Source of the DNA: Stenotrophomonas sp.
GTDB taxonomy: Bacteria; Pseudomonadota; Gammaproteobacteria; Xanthomonadales; Xanthomonadaceae
Direction: 5' to 3'
Length of the DNA stretch: 5,549 nt
Assembly: GCA_003484865.1 (NCBI GenBank)
Contig: DMZT01000455.1
Location: 1-5,549 of the forward strand
Both the position numbers and the translations under genes were made by a program. The notes below the pieces were generated by a model. It worked only from the letters and a program-made list of their open reading frames with translations. It was not told the origin of the DNA and ran no database searches. Below, one piece after another: positions 1-5,526 of the stretch; the first letter of the stretch is position 1, and each line of letters opens with the position of its first letter.

Positions 1-1307
1 CCGCCGCCACCGCCGCCAAGGCGCAGCGCGACTGGGCCAGCGCCCCGTATGACACCCGCGCGCAGGTCCTGCGCCGTGCCGCGCAGCTGGCCGAAGAGCA
101 CAACGACGAGATCGTGCAGTGGCTGGTCCGCGAAAGTGGCTCCACCCAGCTCAAGGCCGGCTTCGAGGCCAAGGTGAACACCAAGGCGTTGCATGAAGCG
201 GCGGCATTGCCCTCGCGCAGCATCGGTGAAGTGCTGCCGTCCGAACCGGGCCGTCTGAATCTGGCGCGCCGCCGACCGCTCGGCGTGGTCGGCGTGATCG
301 CGCCGTTCAACTTCCCGCTGTATCTGGCCATGCGCGCAGTCGCCCCGGCACTGGCGCTGGGCAATGCGGTGGTGCTCAAGCCCGATCCGCGCACCGCCGT
401 GTGCGGTGGCTTCGTGATCGCACGCCTGTTCGAACTGGCTGGGCTGCCGGCCGGCCTGCTGCACGTGCTGCCCGGTGATGGCGCGGCCGGTGCGGCGCTG
501 ACCAGCGACCCGAACATCGCGATGATCCAGTTCACCGGCTCCACCGGTGCCGGGCGCAAGGTCGGTGAAGCGGCGGGCAAACACCTGAAGAAGGTGTCGC
601 TGGAACTGGGCGGCAAGAACTCGCTGATCGTGCTCGACGATGCGGACATGGATCTGGCCATCGCCAATACGGCGTGGGGCGTCTACCTGCACCAGGGCCA
701 GATCTGCATGGCCACCGGCCGCGTGCTGGTCCAGCGCAGCATCCATGCGCGTTTCCTGGAGAAGCTGGTGGCCAAGGCGAAATCGCTCAAGGTCGGCAAT
801 CCGGCCGACGGCGAGGTGGCGATCGGGCCGTTGATCAATGCCCAGCAGCGTGACCACGCCGCGCGCATCGTCGCCGAGGCACAAGCCGCGGGCGCGACCC
901 TGGCGACCGGTGGTGGCTACCAGGATCTGTTCTTCGAGCCGACCGTGCTCAGCGATGTGAGCCGCGACAACCCGGCGTTCCACGAAGAGATCTTCGCGCC
1001 GGTCGCGGTAGTGGTGCCGTTCGATACCGATGATGAGGCGGTGGAGCTGGCCAACGACAGCGAATACGGCCTGTCGATGGCGATCGTATCCAGCAACGTG
1101 GGCCGCGCGCTGAAGCTGGGCGAACGGCTGCGCACCGGCCTGCTGCACATCAACGACCAGACGGTGAACGATGAGGTGATCAATCCGTTCGGTGGCGTGG
1201 GCGCCTCCGGCAACGGCACCAGCATCGGTGGCCCGTCCAACATCGACGAGTTCACCCAGTGGCAGTGGATGACCGTCAAGGGCGAAGCGCCCGCGTACCC
1301 GATCTGA
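1..1307 (+). CDS. xylC: Benzaldehyde dehydrogenase (NAD-dependent, XylC type), 5' end cut by window
   Basis: This is an aldehyde dehydrogenase superfamily enzyme, expected in the cytosol to oxidise benzaldehyde-type aromatic aldehydes to carboxylates with NAD(P). The frame is open from base 3, giving 434 residues to the TGA at 1305-1307. XylC-type enzymes have about 485 residues, so roughly 50 N-terminal residues lie outside. A GTG at 114 is internal, since clear family sequence precedes it. Visible landmarks are the PFNFP motif (Asn codon 309-311), the cofactor-binding FTGSTGAGRKVG (531-566), the general-base Glu of ELGGK (603-605), the catalytic Cys in GQICMA (705-707) and HEEIFAP (from 981). 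The segment GVVGVIAPFNFPLYLAM and the C-terminal pattern GGPSNIDEFTQ...YPI resemble TOL-plasmid XylC as I remember it, more than generic aldehyde dehydrogenases. It lies 14 bases before the alcohol dehydrogenase gene, so the two are surely co-transcribed. Exact substrate is inferred; vanillin or another aryl aldehyde is possible. Confidence 0.88.
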   Translation, partial: AATAAKAQRDWASAPYDTRAQVLRRAAQLAEEHNDEIVQWLVRESGSTQLKAGFEAKVNTKALHEAAALPSRSIGEVLPSEPGRLNLARRRPLGVVGVIAPFNFPLYLAMRAVAPALALGNAVVLKPDPRTAVCGGFVIARLFELAGLPAGLLHVLPGDGAAGAALTSDPNIAMIQFTGSTGAGRKVGEAAGKHLKKVSLELGGKNSLIVLDDADMDLAIANTAWGVYLHQGQICMATGRVLVQRSIHARFLEKLVAKAKSLKVGNPADGEVAIGPLINAQQRDHAARIVAEAQAAGATLATGGGYQDLFFEPTVLSDVSRDNPAFHEEIFAPVAVVVPFDTDDEAVELANDSEYGLSMAIVSSNVGRALKLGERLRTGLLHINDQTVNDEVINPFGGVGASGNGTSIGGPSNIDEFTQWQWMTVKGEAPAYPI

Positions 1308-1310
1308 TCC

Positions 1311-1315
1311 AGGAG
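1311..1315 (+). promoter_or_regulatory. Ribosome binding site of the aryl-alcohol dehydrogenase gene
   Basis: AGGAG lies six bases before the ATG at 1322, inside the 14-base gap after the aldehyde dehydrogenase stop. It decides the start: the frame could extend upstream to a GTG at 1259, but that would overlap the previous gene by 49 bases and add residues foreign to the family. Confidence 0.85.
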
Positions 1316-1321
1316 ATTCTC

Positions 1322-2449
1322 ATGACCGCAACAGCAGAACTGCGCGACATCACCGTGGCCGTGGTGCGCGAAAAAGAACAGCCCTTTACCATCGAGAAGG
1401 CGCGCATCCGTGGCCCGCAGGACGATGAAGTGCTGGTCCGCGTGGTCGCCACCGGCCTGTGCCATACCGACCTGATCGTGCGTGACCAGTACTACCCCGT
1501 GCCGCTGCCGGCCGTGCTCGGCCATGAAGGCGCGGGCATCGTCGAAGCGCTCGGCCCGGGCGTGAAGGACCTCAAGGTCGGTGACCATGTCGTGTTGACC
1601 TACGGCGCCTGCGGCCACTGCAATCCCTGCAGCGGCGGCCACGGCGCCTACTGCAAGGACTTCTTCGGCCTGAACTTCGGTGGCGGTGCGCTGGACGGCT
1701 CCACCGCGATCCAGGATCCGGACGGCACCCCGCTGCACGATCACTTCTTCGCGCAGTCCTCGTTCGCCACCTACGCACTGAGCCGCGAAAACAACGCGAT
1801 CAAGGTGCCGGACGATGCGCCGATCGAACTGCTCGGCCCGCTGGGCTGCGGCATCCAGACCGGTGCCGGTGCGGTGATCAACTCGCTCAAGGTGACCGCC
1901 GGCAGCAGCTTCGCCAGCTTCGGTGCCGGCGCGGTCGGGCTGAGCGCGGTGATGGCCGCACGCGTGGCCGGTGCGACCACCATCATCGCCATCGATGTGG
2001 TGCCGTCGCGGCTGGAACTGGCCAAGGAGCTGGGGGCCACGCACGTGATCAACAGCCGCGAGGTCGATGTGGTGGAAGCGGTGCGCGGGATCACCGGCGG
2101 CGGCGCGAACTTCGCACTGGAATCCACCGGTCGTCCGGAGGTGCTGGCGCAGGGCATCGAGGCCCTCGGCGGGTTGGGGATGATTGGCGTGGTCGGCGCG
2201 CCGAAGCTGGGCACCAAGGCCGAGTTCGACGTCAACAACCTGCTGCTCGGCGGACGCAGCATCCGCGGCATCGTCGAAGGCGACAGCGTGCCCAAGGTGT
2301 TCATTCCGCAGCTGGTGCAGCTGTATCAGCAGGGCCGCTTCCCGTTCGACAAGCTGGTCAAGTTCTACCCGCTGGACCAGATCAACCAGGCCGCCGAGGA
2401 CAGCACCCGCGGTGTCACCCTCAAGCCGATCCTGACCATCGGCGGGTGA
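1322..2449 (+). CDS. xylB: Zinc-dependent aryl-alcohol (benzyl alcohol) dehydrogenase, XylB/AreB type
   Basis: This is a 375-residue medium-chain, zinc-dependent alcohol dehydrogenase, expected to oxidise benzyl alcohol and related aryl alcohols to aldehydes, which the preceding enzyme would take on to acids. Catalytic zinc ligands are visible: Cys47 in GLCHTD, His68 in GHEGAG and Cys176 in GPLGCGIQTG. All four structural zinc cysteines are present (97, 100, 103, 111). The Rossmann motif FGAGAVG (200-206) is followed by Asp225 at the end of the second strand, which favours NAD over NADP. The FFGQSSFATYAL-like segment (here FFAQSSFATYAL, 142-153) and C-terminal KFYPLDQINQAAEDS resemble XylB/AreB proteins as I remember them. 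Length is normal for the family and nothing is missing. Gene order, aldehyde then alcohol dehydrogenase, matches areCB of Acinetobacter. Other aryl or allylic alcohols, such as coniferyl or perillyl alcohol, could be the natural substrate. Confidence 0.88.
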   Translation: MTATAELRDITVAVVREKEQPFTIEKARIRGPQDDEVLVRVVATGLCHTDLIVRDQYYPVPLPAVLGHEGAGIVEALGPGVKDLKVGDHVVLTYGACGHCNPCSGGHGAYCKDFFGLNFGGGALDGSTAIQDPDGTPLHDHFFAQSSFATYALSRENNAIKVPDDAPIELLGPLGCGIQTGAGAVINSLKVTAGSSFASFGAGAVGLSAVMAARVAGATTIIAIDVVPSRLELAKELGATHVINSREVDVVEAVRGITGGGANFALESTGRPEVLAQGIEALGGLGMIGVVGAPKLGTKAEFDVNNLLLGGRSIRGIVEGDSVPKVFIPQLVQLYQQGRFPFDKLVKFYPLDQINQAAEDSTRGVTLKPILTIGG

Positions 2450-2456
2450 AACGGTC

Positions 2457-2482
2457 CGTCGCAGTCCTGCATGCCTGCGACG
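2457..2482. repeat. Perfect 8-bp inverted repeat between the dehydrogenase and regulator genes
   Basis: CGTCGCAG (2457-2464) and CTGCGACG (2475-2482) are perfectly complementary around a 10-base loop that itself contains the palindrome GCATGC. The repeat begins 8 bases after the dehydrogenase stop, within the 88-base gap. No T-run follows, so a simple intrinsic terminator is unlikely. It could be a transcript-stabilising or attenuating hairpin, or a binding site for the Fis-type regulator that follows. None of these roles is shown by sequence alone. Confidence 0.5.
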
Positions 2483-2537
2483 ACGTACCAGTCAGCTTTG
2501 CGGGAGTAGGCTGTCGGTCCGAGGTGGAGATCGACCG

Positions 2538-3638
2538 ATGGCCGCGATGGTTCTGGAACAGCAGCAGGTATTGGCCGCCGCCCGTCAGCGTTTCGCCGAG
2601 GGCGGCGCGCTGATGGACAGCGTGGTCAGCCCGCCGGTGCAGCGCTCCTGGGAGCGCTCGCGCCAGGCCGGCGTACAGCCGCGGCAGGAGCCGTACTACG
2701 CGCCCCTTGCCGCTGCGGCCACGCGCCTCGACGACCCTGCCGACCGCCGCCTCGCACGCTGTGTGCGCGAGGACATGGACCACCTCTGGGCCGCCTTCGG
2801 CGGCCGCCAGTGGACCCTGTTCTGCGTCAACGCCGAGGGCCTGGTCATCGCCCAGCGCGAACATGGCCTGGCCGACGTCCCGGTACTGCGTCCGATCCAG
2901 ATCGGTCGCCGCCTGCGCGAAATCGACATCGGCACCACCGCACCGGCCTGCAGCCTGGCCGAAGACGCGCCCGCCCTGGTGCGCGGCAATGAGCACTATC
3001 TCGACCGCTTCGCCACCGTGTTCTGCCTGAGCGTGCCGCTGCATGGGCTGGATGGCGAAGTGCTGGGTGCACTGGACATCACCGGCACTGGCGAGCGCGA
3101 TGCCGAGCTGTTGCACGGCTACTTCCGCCAGGCCGCGCTGTCGGCCGAGAACCGCCTCATGCAGGACCACCGCCCCTGCCACCTGCTGGCGGTGCAACAC
3201 GACACCCGATGGCTGCACTCGCCCCTGCAGGGCCTGCTGGCCATCGAAGAAGACGGCCAGGTGCGTGCCGCCAACCGCGTCGCCCGCCGCCTGTTCGGAC
3301 TGCCGCGTCGCGGCCACTTGCCCGTTCTCACCCTGGACGGCCTGTTCGCCGGCGCCAGTACCCACCAGCGCCGCCGCCTGCTGCAGAGCGGCCCCGCCCA
3401 CCGCGTCCGCCTGGATGACGACACCGCCGTGCACGTGCAGTACCTGCGCGGACCACTCGCACCGCATGCCAGCGTGAAGCTCGATGTGCCGCGCGCCAAC
3501 GCTGCACCTGCATCGCTGCGCACACACACCACACAGCACGTACGCGACGCCGTGGCCGCGCATCAAGGCAATGTCAGCGCCGCCGCACGCCAGCTCGGTA
3601 TCTCACGCACCACGCTGTACAAGCTGATTCGCGCGTAA
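2538..3638 (+). CDS. AcoR-like Fis-family transcriptional regulator lacking the AAA+ domain
   Basis: This 366-residue cytosolic regulator probably senses a small aromatic or carbonyl ligand and controls the adjacent dehydrogenases. The N-terminus carries the SWERSRQAG pattern (37-45) typical of AcoR-type regulators. A GAF domain covers about 75-200, with IGTTAPACSL, the GNEHY box (150-154) and GEVLGALDITG. A PAS-like segment follows (about 230-305: LLAIEEDGQVRAANRVARRLFGL). The C-terminus is a Fis-type helix-turn-helix (about 332-366: GNVSAAARQLGISRTTLY). AcoR, DhaR and relatives have roughly 600-650 residues with a sigma-54-binding AAA+ ATPase between PAS and helix-turn-helix. Here no Walker A, no GAFTGA and no room for that domain exist. 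The joint near 310-330 reads smoothly, so this is a compact form, not a frameshift. The start at 2538 has a GAGGTGGAG ribosome site ending eight bases upstream; ATG 2547 is an alternative. It may be co-transcribed with the dehydrogenases or use its own promoter, which I could not identify. Confidence 0.85.
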   Translation: MAAMVLEQQQVLAAARQRFAEGGALMDSVVSPPVQRSWERSRQAGVQPRQEPYYAPLAAAATRLDDPADRRLARCVREDMDHLWAAFGGRQWTLFCVNAEGLVIAQREHGLADVPVLRPIQIGRRLREIDIGTTAPACSLAEDAPALVRGNEHYLDRFATVFCLSVPLHGLDGEVLGALDITGTGERDAELLHGYFRQAALSAENRLMQDHRPCHLLAVQHDTRWLHSPLQGLLAIEEDGQVRAANRVARRLFGLPRRGHLPVLTLDGLFAGASTHQRRRLLQSGPAHRVRLDDDTAVHVQYLRGPLAPHASVKLDVPRANAAPASLRTHTTQHVRDAVAAHQGNVSAAARQLGISRTTLYKLIRA

Positions 3639-3651
3639 CGAGCAGCATCCG

Positions 3652-3665
3652 GCGGCATACGCCGC
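3652..3665 (+). terminator. GC hairpin just after the regulator gene, possible terminator
   Basis: GCGGC and GCCGC flank the four-base loop ATAC, starting 13 bases after the regulator stop. The stem is only five base pairs and no clear T-run follows (the next T-rich stretch is TTCTCTTC at 3678-3685). It may therefore terminate weakly, or only protect the 3' end. Confidence 0.35.
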
Positions 3666-3702
3666 GCGCGGAAGGGCTTCTCTTCGATCCTTTGCAACGA
3701 GG

Positions 3703-3727
3703 TTGCCGGCCAGCGGCCGGCACTACC
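3703..3727 (-). repeat. SMAG-like (GTAG-headed REP) palindrome, copy 1
   Basis: This is a 25-base unit. On the minus strand it reads GGTAG, then a T, then a GC-rich palindrome. TGCCGGCC and GGCCGGCA form an 8-bp stem around the loop AGC on the plus strand. A GTAG tetranucleotide followed by a short GC stem-loop is the hallmark of SMAG elements, the abundant REP-like repeats of S. maltophilia, which are thought to be moved by RAYT/TnpA-REP transposases. Copy 2, 42 bases downstream, is identical in sequence and orientation. Confidence 0.8.
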
Positions 3728-3744
3728 GAGGGGACATCGCCTGA

Positions 3745-3769
3745 TTGCCGGCCAGCGGCCGGCACTACC
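3745..3769 (-). repeat. SMAG-like (GTAG-headed REP) palindrome, copy 2
   Basis: All 25 bases are identical to copy 1, including the 8-bp stem, the AGC loop and the GTAG head on the minus strand. The two copies are separated by 17 bases of unrelated sequence, making a direct head-to-tail dimer. No RAYT transposase gene lies in the window. Confidence 0.8.
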
Positions 3770-3802
3770 GCTTTGCTCGCCCATCCGCCGAGGAAGCGTC
3801 GG

Positions 3803-3915
3803 GCGGCGGGTAGGGCCGGGCCTTGCCTGGACCATGAGCGGCATGGATGCCGCGACATGAGCCCCCATGGATGGGTTCACGGCGGGTCCGGGCAAGGCCT
3901 GGCCCTACCCGCCGC
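3803..3915. repeat. 113-bp nested inverted repeat, cruciform-like REP doublet
   Basis: The arms 3803-3833 and 3885-3915 pair over 31 positions. Only 3818/3900 and 3828/3890 are not Watson-Crick, and both are G-T pairs, which would still pair in RNA. The outer ends read GCGGCGGGTAGGGCC and its complement, so a GTAG motif followed by a GC palindrome sits at each end facing inward, as in two inverted REP units. The 51-base interior holds two smaller hairpins. GCGGCAT/ATGCCGC is at 3838-3853. Either TGAGCCC/GGGTTCA (3858-3879, one G-T pair) or CCCAT/ATGGG (3864-3875) forms the second. Folded, the whole makes a long stem capped by a three-way junction. I believe similar sequences recur in Stenotrophomonas and related genomes, but I know no name for this one. 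Confidence 0.8.
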
Positions 3916-3986
3916 AGCCCTCGCCAGTGAATCGCCAGCCTTTAGCGATGAGCTGCCAACGCCAAAGACAACGAAAGCCCATCAGC

Positions 3987-4010
3987 AACAAACAGCGGCG
4001 CCCTTCGCTG
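3987..4010 (-). terminator. yajQ: Probable intrinsic terminator of yajQ
   Basis: Read on the minus strand, CAGCG (4010-4006) pairs with CGCTG (3997-3993) around an eight-base loop and is followed at once by TTTGTT (3992-3987). It lies about 30 bases past the yajQ stop. The stem is short, and a competing GCGCC/GGCGC pairing overlaps it, so strength is uncertain. Confidence 0.45.
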
Positions 4011-4040
4011 GCGCGGCTCGCTACAGCCCTTCGGCCAAGA

Positions 4041-4523
4041 TCAATCGCGGAAATTATCGAACTGCAGCGGTACCTCGAACGTCTCCTTCCGCAACAGCGC
4101 CATCGCATCCTGCAGATCATCGCGCTTCTTGCCCGTCACCCGCAGCTTGTCGCCGTTGATCTGGCTGTCCACCTTCAACTTGGCCTCCTTGATCTTCGCC
4201 GCGATCTTCTTGGCCACCTTCTGCTCGATCCCCTGCTTCACGGTGATCTTCTGCCGTGCACCGGCCAGATTGGTTTCGATATCACCGAACTCCAGGCACG
4301 CCGCATCGATCTTCCGTGCCGTCAACCGCTGACGCAGGATGTCCGTCATCTGCTGCAGCTGGAAATCGCTCGGCGCGGACTGACTGATCACGCTGTCTTC
4401 CAGCACGTACTTGGCGTCCACCCCCTTGAAATCGAAACGCGTGGACAGCTCGCGGTTGGCCTGGTCGACCGCGTTGGTCAGCTCGTGGGTGTCGACTTCG
4501 GAAACAACGTCAAAAGAGGGCAT
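4041..4523 (-). CDS. yajQ: YajQ (DUF520) family nucleotide / cyclic di-GMP binding protein
   Basis: This is a 160-residue cytosolic protein, the usual length for YajQ (about 160-163). Family landmarks run from end to end: MPSFDVVSEVD at the N-terminus, NAVDQANRELSTRFDFKG (18-35), a lysine-rich central stretch KQGIEQKVAKKIAAKIKEAKLKV, then QINGDKLRVTGKKRDDLQ, and the canonical C-terminus PLQFDNFRD. The family has two ferredoxin-like (alpha-beta) modules. Members from Xanthomonas campestris, Pseudomonas aeruginosa and S. maltophilia have been reported to bind cyclic di-GMP and influence virulence and biofilm genes through a LysR-type partner. That is family knowledge, not visible here. The start at 4523 is set by GGAG (4531-4534) seven bases upstream and by the invariant MPSF opening. 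The frame stays open far upstream, but that part is antisense to the transporter. The gene is monocistronic, divergent from the transporter and convergent with the regulator. Confidence 0.95.
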   Translation of the reverse strand: MPSFDVVSEVDTHELTNAVDQANRELSTRFDFKGVDAKYVLEDSVISQSAPSDFQLQQMTDILRQRLTARKIDAACLEFGDIETNLAGARQKITVKQGIEQKVAKKIAAKIKEAKLKVDSQINGDKLRVTGKKRDDLQDAMALLRKETFEVPLQFDNFRD

Positions 4524-4551
4524 GGGCAAACTCCAGCGGGTGAATGTCCCC

Positions 4552-4557
4552 ATTCTA
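4552..4557 (-). promoter_or_regulatory. yajQ: Candidate -10 box of the yajQ promoter
   Basis: On the minus strand TAGAAT matches the -10 consensus at five of six positions. Transcription would start near 4545, giving a leader of about 22 bases that contains the GGAG ribosome site (4531-4534). No good -35 box lies at 16-18 bases; TTGGCC lies about 21 bases upstream of the box. The call rests mainly on the -10 and its position. Confidence 0.4.
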
Positions 4558-4575
4558 TCAAGCCACCATGGACGG

Positions 4576-4590
4576 GCCGGCCAAGCCGGC
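4576..4590. repeat. GCCGGC-CAA-GCCGGC inverted/direct repeat in the transporter promoter
   Basis: Two copies of the self-complementary GCCGGC are separated by CAA, immediately upstream of the GATAAT box, where the -35/-10 spacer should lie. The arrangement suits an operator, but GCCGGC is frequent in such GC-rich DNA and no regulator gene adjoins it. Confidence 0.35.
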
Positions 4591-4596
4591 GATAAT
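4591..4596 (+). promoter_or_regulatory. Candidate -10 box for a leaderless transporter transcript
   Basis: GATAAT matches the -10 consensus at five of six positions and ends five bases before the ATG at 4602. A start site six or seven bases downstream would fall on or next to that ATG. No recognisable -35 (ATGGAC at the expected place) and no ribosome binding site are present. The box also contains an in-frame TAA (4593-4595), so translation of this frame cannot begin farther upstream. Confidence 0.5.
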
Positions 4597-4601
4597 GGGC
4601 C

Positions 4602-5498
4602 ATGAACACGCAGAAATCCCCCACCCGCGCCGTCGCCTGGATGCTGATGGCCGTCGCCTGCTTTTCGCTGATGGATGCCGGCATGAAGCAGCTGTCGGCC
4701 AGCTATCCCACCCTGCAGGTCACCTTCCTGCGCGGTGCGGCCTCGCTGCCGTTCGTACTGGTCTGGGTGCTGGCCACCGCCGGCCCGCGTTCGCTGGTGC
4801 CCAGGCGATGGGTCCTGCACCTGCTGCGCGGCGTGCTCGGCATGGTGATGATCGGCTGCTTCGTCTACGCCCTGCGCAGCCTGCCACTGTCCACCGCCTA
4901 CACCATCTACTTCGTCGCCCCGCTGCTGATCGCCGCGCTCTCGGTGCCGCTGCTCGGCGAGCACGTGGGCCCGCGCCGCTGGATCGCCATCGGCATCGGC
5001 CTGGTCGGGGTACTGGTCGTGCTGCGCCCCGGGGTCGGCGGGATCATTTCCTTCCCGGGCCTGATGGTGCTGCTGGCCGCCACCGCCTATGCGCTGGCCG
5101 CGATCACGGTCAGCATGCTGACCCGCACCGACACCCCGCAGTCGATGGTGGTGTGGTTCCTGGTGATCATGGCTGTCGGCGCCGGCCTGCTGGCGATCCC
5201 GGACTGGCAGCCGCTGCAACTGGGCCATGCTGCGCTGATCGCCGGCATGGGCCTGGCCGGGGCAGGGGGGCAGGTCGCCCTGACCCGTGCTTTCCAGCTG
5301 GGGGAGGCCTCGATGATCGCGCCGCTGGAGTACACCGGGCTGGTCTGGGTGATCGGCTGGGACCTGCTGTTCTGGGGTGTGCTGCCCGACCAGGTGACCT
5401 GGCTGGGCGCGGCGATCATCGTCGCCTCGGGCCTGTACCTGCTGCACCGTGAGCGGGTGCGCCGGGTCCAGCCGCCCCGGCCGCTGGACCACCCCTGA
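4602..5498 (+). CDS. EamA / DMT-superfamily inner membrane transporter
   Basis: This is a 298-residue integral inner membrane protein of the drug/metabolite transporter superfamily, with the usual length and an expected ten membrane helices in two EamA repeats. Repeat 1 covers roughly residues 11-144. It has KQLSASYPTLQVTFLRG, the SLPLSTAYTIYFVAPLL core and the closing PLLGEHVGPRRWIAIGIGLVGVLVV. Repeat 2 covers about 153-282, with the parallel SMIAPLEYTGLVW and LPDQVTWLGAAIIVASGLYLL. Arg-rich loops (68-76, 124-126) and the basic tail HRERVRR fit a cytoplasmic side. Members export amino acids, purines or other metabolites; this one's substrate cannot be told from sequence. ATG 4602 is the first possible start because an in-frame TAA lies at 4593-4595. 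It lacks a ribosome site, which suggests leaderless translation; ATG 4641 or 4647 (residues 14, 16) are less likely starts, since they would remove the usual short cytoplasmic lead. No functional tie to yajQ is evident. Confidence 0.9.
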   Translation: MNTQKSPTRAVAWMLMAVACFSLMDAGMKQLSASYPTLQVTFLRGAASLPFVLVWVLATAGPRSLVPRRWVLHLLRGVLGMVMIGCFVYALRSLPLSTAYTIYFVAPLLIAALSVPLLGEHVGPRRWIAIGIGLVGVLVVLRPGVGGIISFPGLMVLLAATAYALAAITVSMLTRTDTPQSMVVWFLVIMAVGAGLLAIPDWQPLQLGHAALIAGMGLAGAGGQVALTRAFQLGEASMIAPLEYTGLVWVIGWDLLFWGVLPDQVTWLGAAIIVASGLYLLHRERVRRVQPPRPLDHP

Positions 5499-5500
5499 GC

Positions 5501-5526
5501 CCGGCCGGCCCCCCCTGGCCGGCCGG
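5501..5526 (+). terminator. Strong GC hairpin after the transporter gene
   Basis: CCGGCCGGCC (5501-5510) and GGCCGGCCGG (5517-5526) form a perfect ten-base-pair stem around CCCCCT, beginning two bases after the stop codon. The following bases contain TCTCTT (5534-5539) rather than a proper T-run. It is probably a terminator or 3'-end stabiliser. The remaining bases to the window end show nothing recognisable. Confidence 0.55.

Larger units (their letters stand above)
3639..4040. other. Structured 402-base intergenic region between convergent genes
   Basis: No protein-coding gene is supportable here. The frames crossing it consist of repeat sequence or continue antisense into yajQ, and they have no family resemblance. 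In order it holds a GC hairpin after the regulator stop, two direct SMAG-like copies, a 113-bp element with 31-bp inverted arms, a less GC-rich stretch (about 3916-3990) with no recognised feature, and a probable yajQ terminator. Such accumulation of palindromic repeats between two converging 3' ends is typical of REP-like elements, which insert where they harm no promoter. Confidence 0.8.

Noticed and set aside
1259..1321. Upstream GTG start for the alcohol dehydrogenase
   Set aside because: It would overlap the aldehyde dehydrogenase gene by 49 bases; ATG 1322 has AGGAG at the right distance and yields the family's normal N-terminus.
917..2044. Long minus-strand open frame over the two dehydrogenase genes
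   Set aside because: It lies opposite strongly conserved enzymes and reads as a GC-rich shadow with no family resemblance.
2488..2501. Possible sigma-54 promoter before the regulator (TTGC at 2498-2501)
   Set aside because: The required GG ten bases before the GC is CC here, so the -24 element is missing.
2421..3566. 381-codon minus-strand frame opposite the regulator
   Set aside because: The plus strand carries recognisable GAF and helix-turn-helix motifs; the minus frame is a shadow rich in Gly, Ala, Val and Gln.
3703..3769. Possible minimal CRISPR array (two identical repeats with a spacer)
   Set aside because: There are only two units, the spacer is just 17 bases, the units match the SMAG/REP pattern with a GTAG head, and no cas gene is present.
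3692..4159. Plus-strand open frame through the repeat region
   Set aside because: Its first part is translated SMAG and inverted-repeat sequence, and its end runs antisense into yajQ; it has no ribosome site or family match.
3867..4595. 242-codon plus-strand frame, leucine-rich at its end
   Set aside because: Most of it is the exact antisense of yajQ, whose protein is unmistakable.
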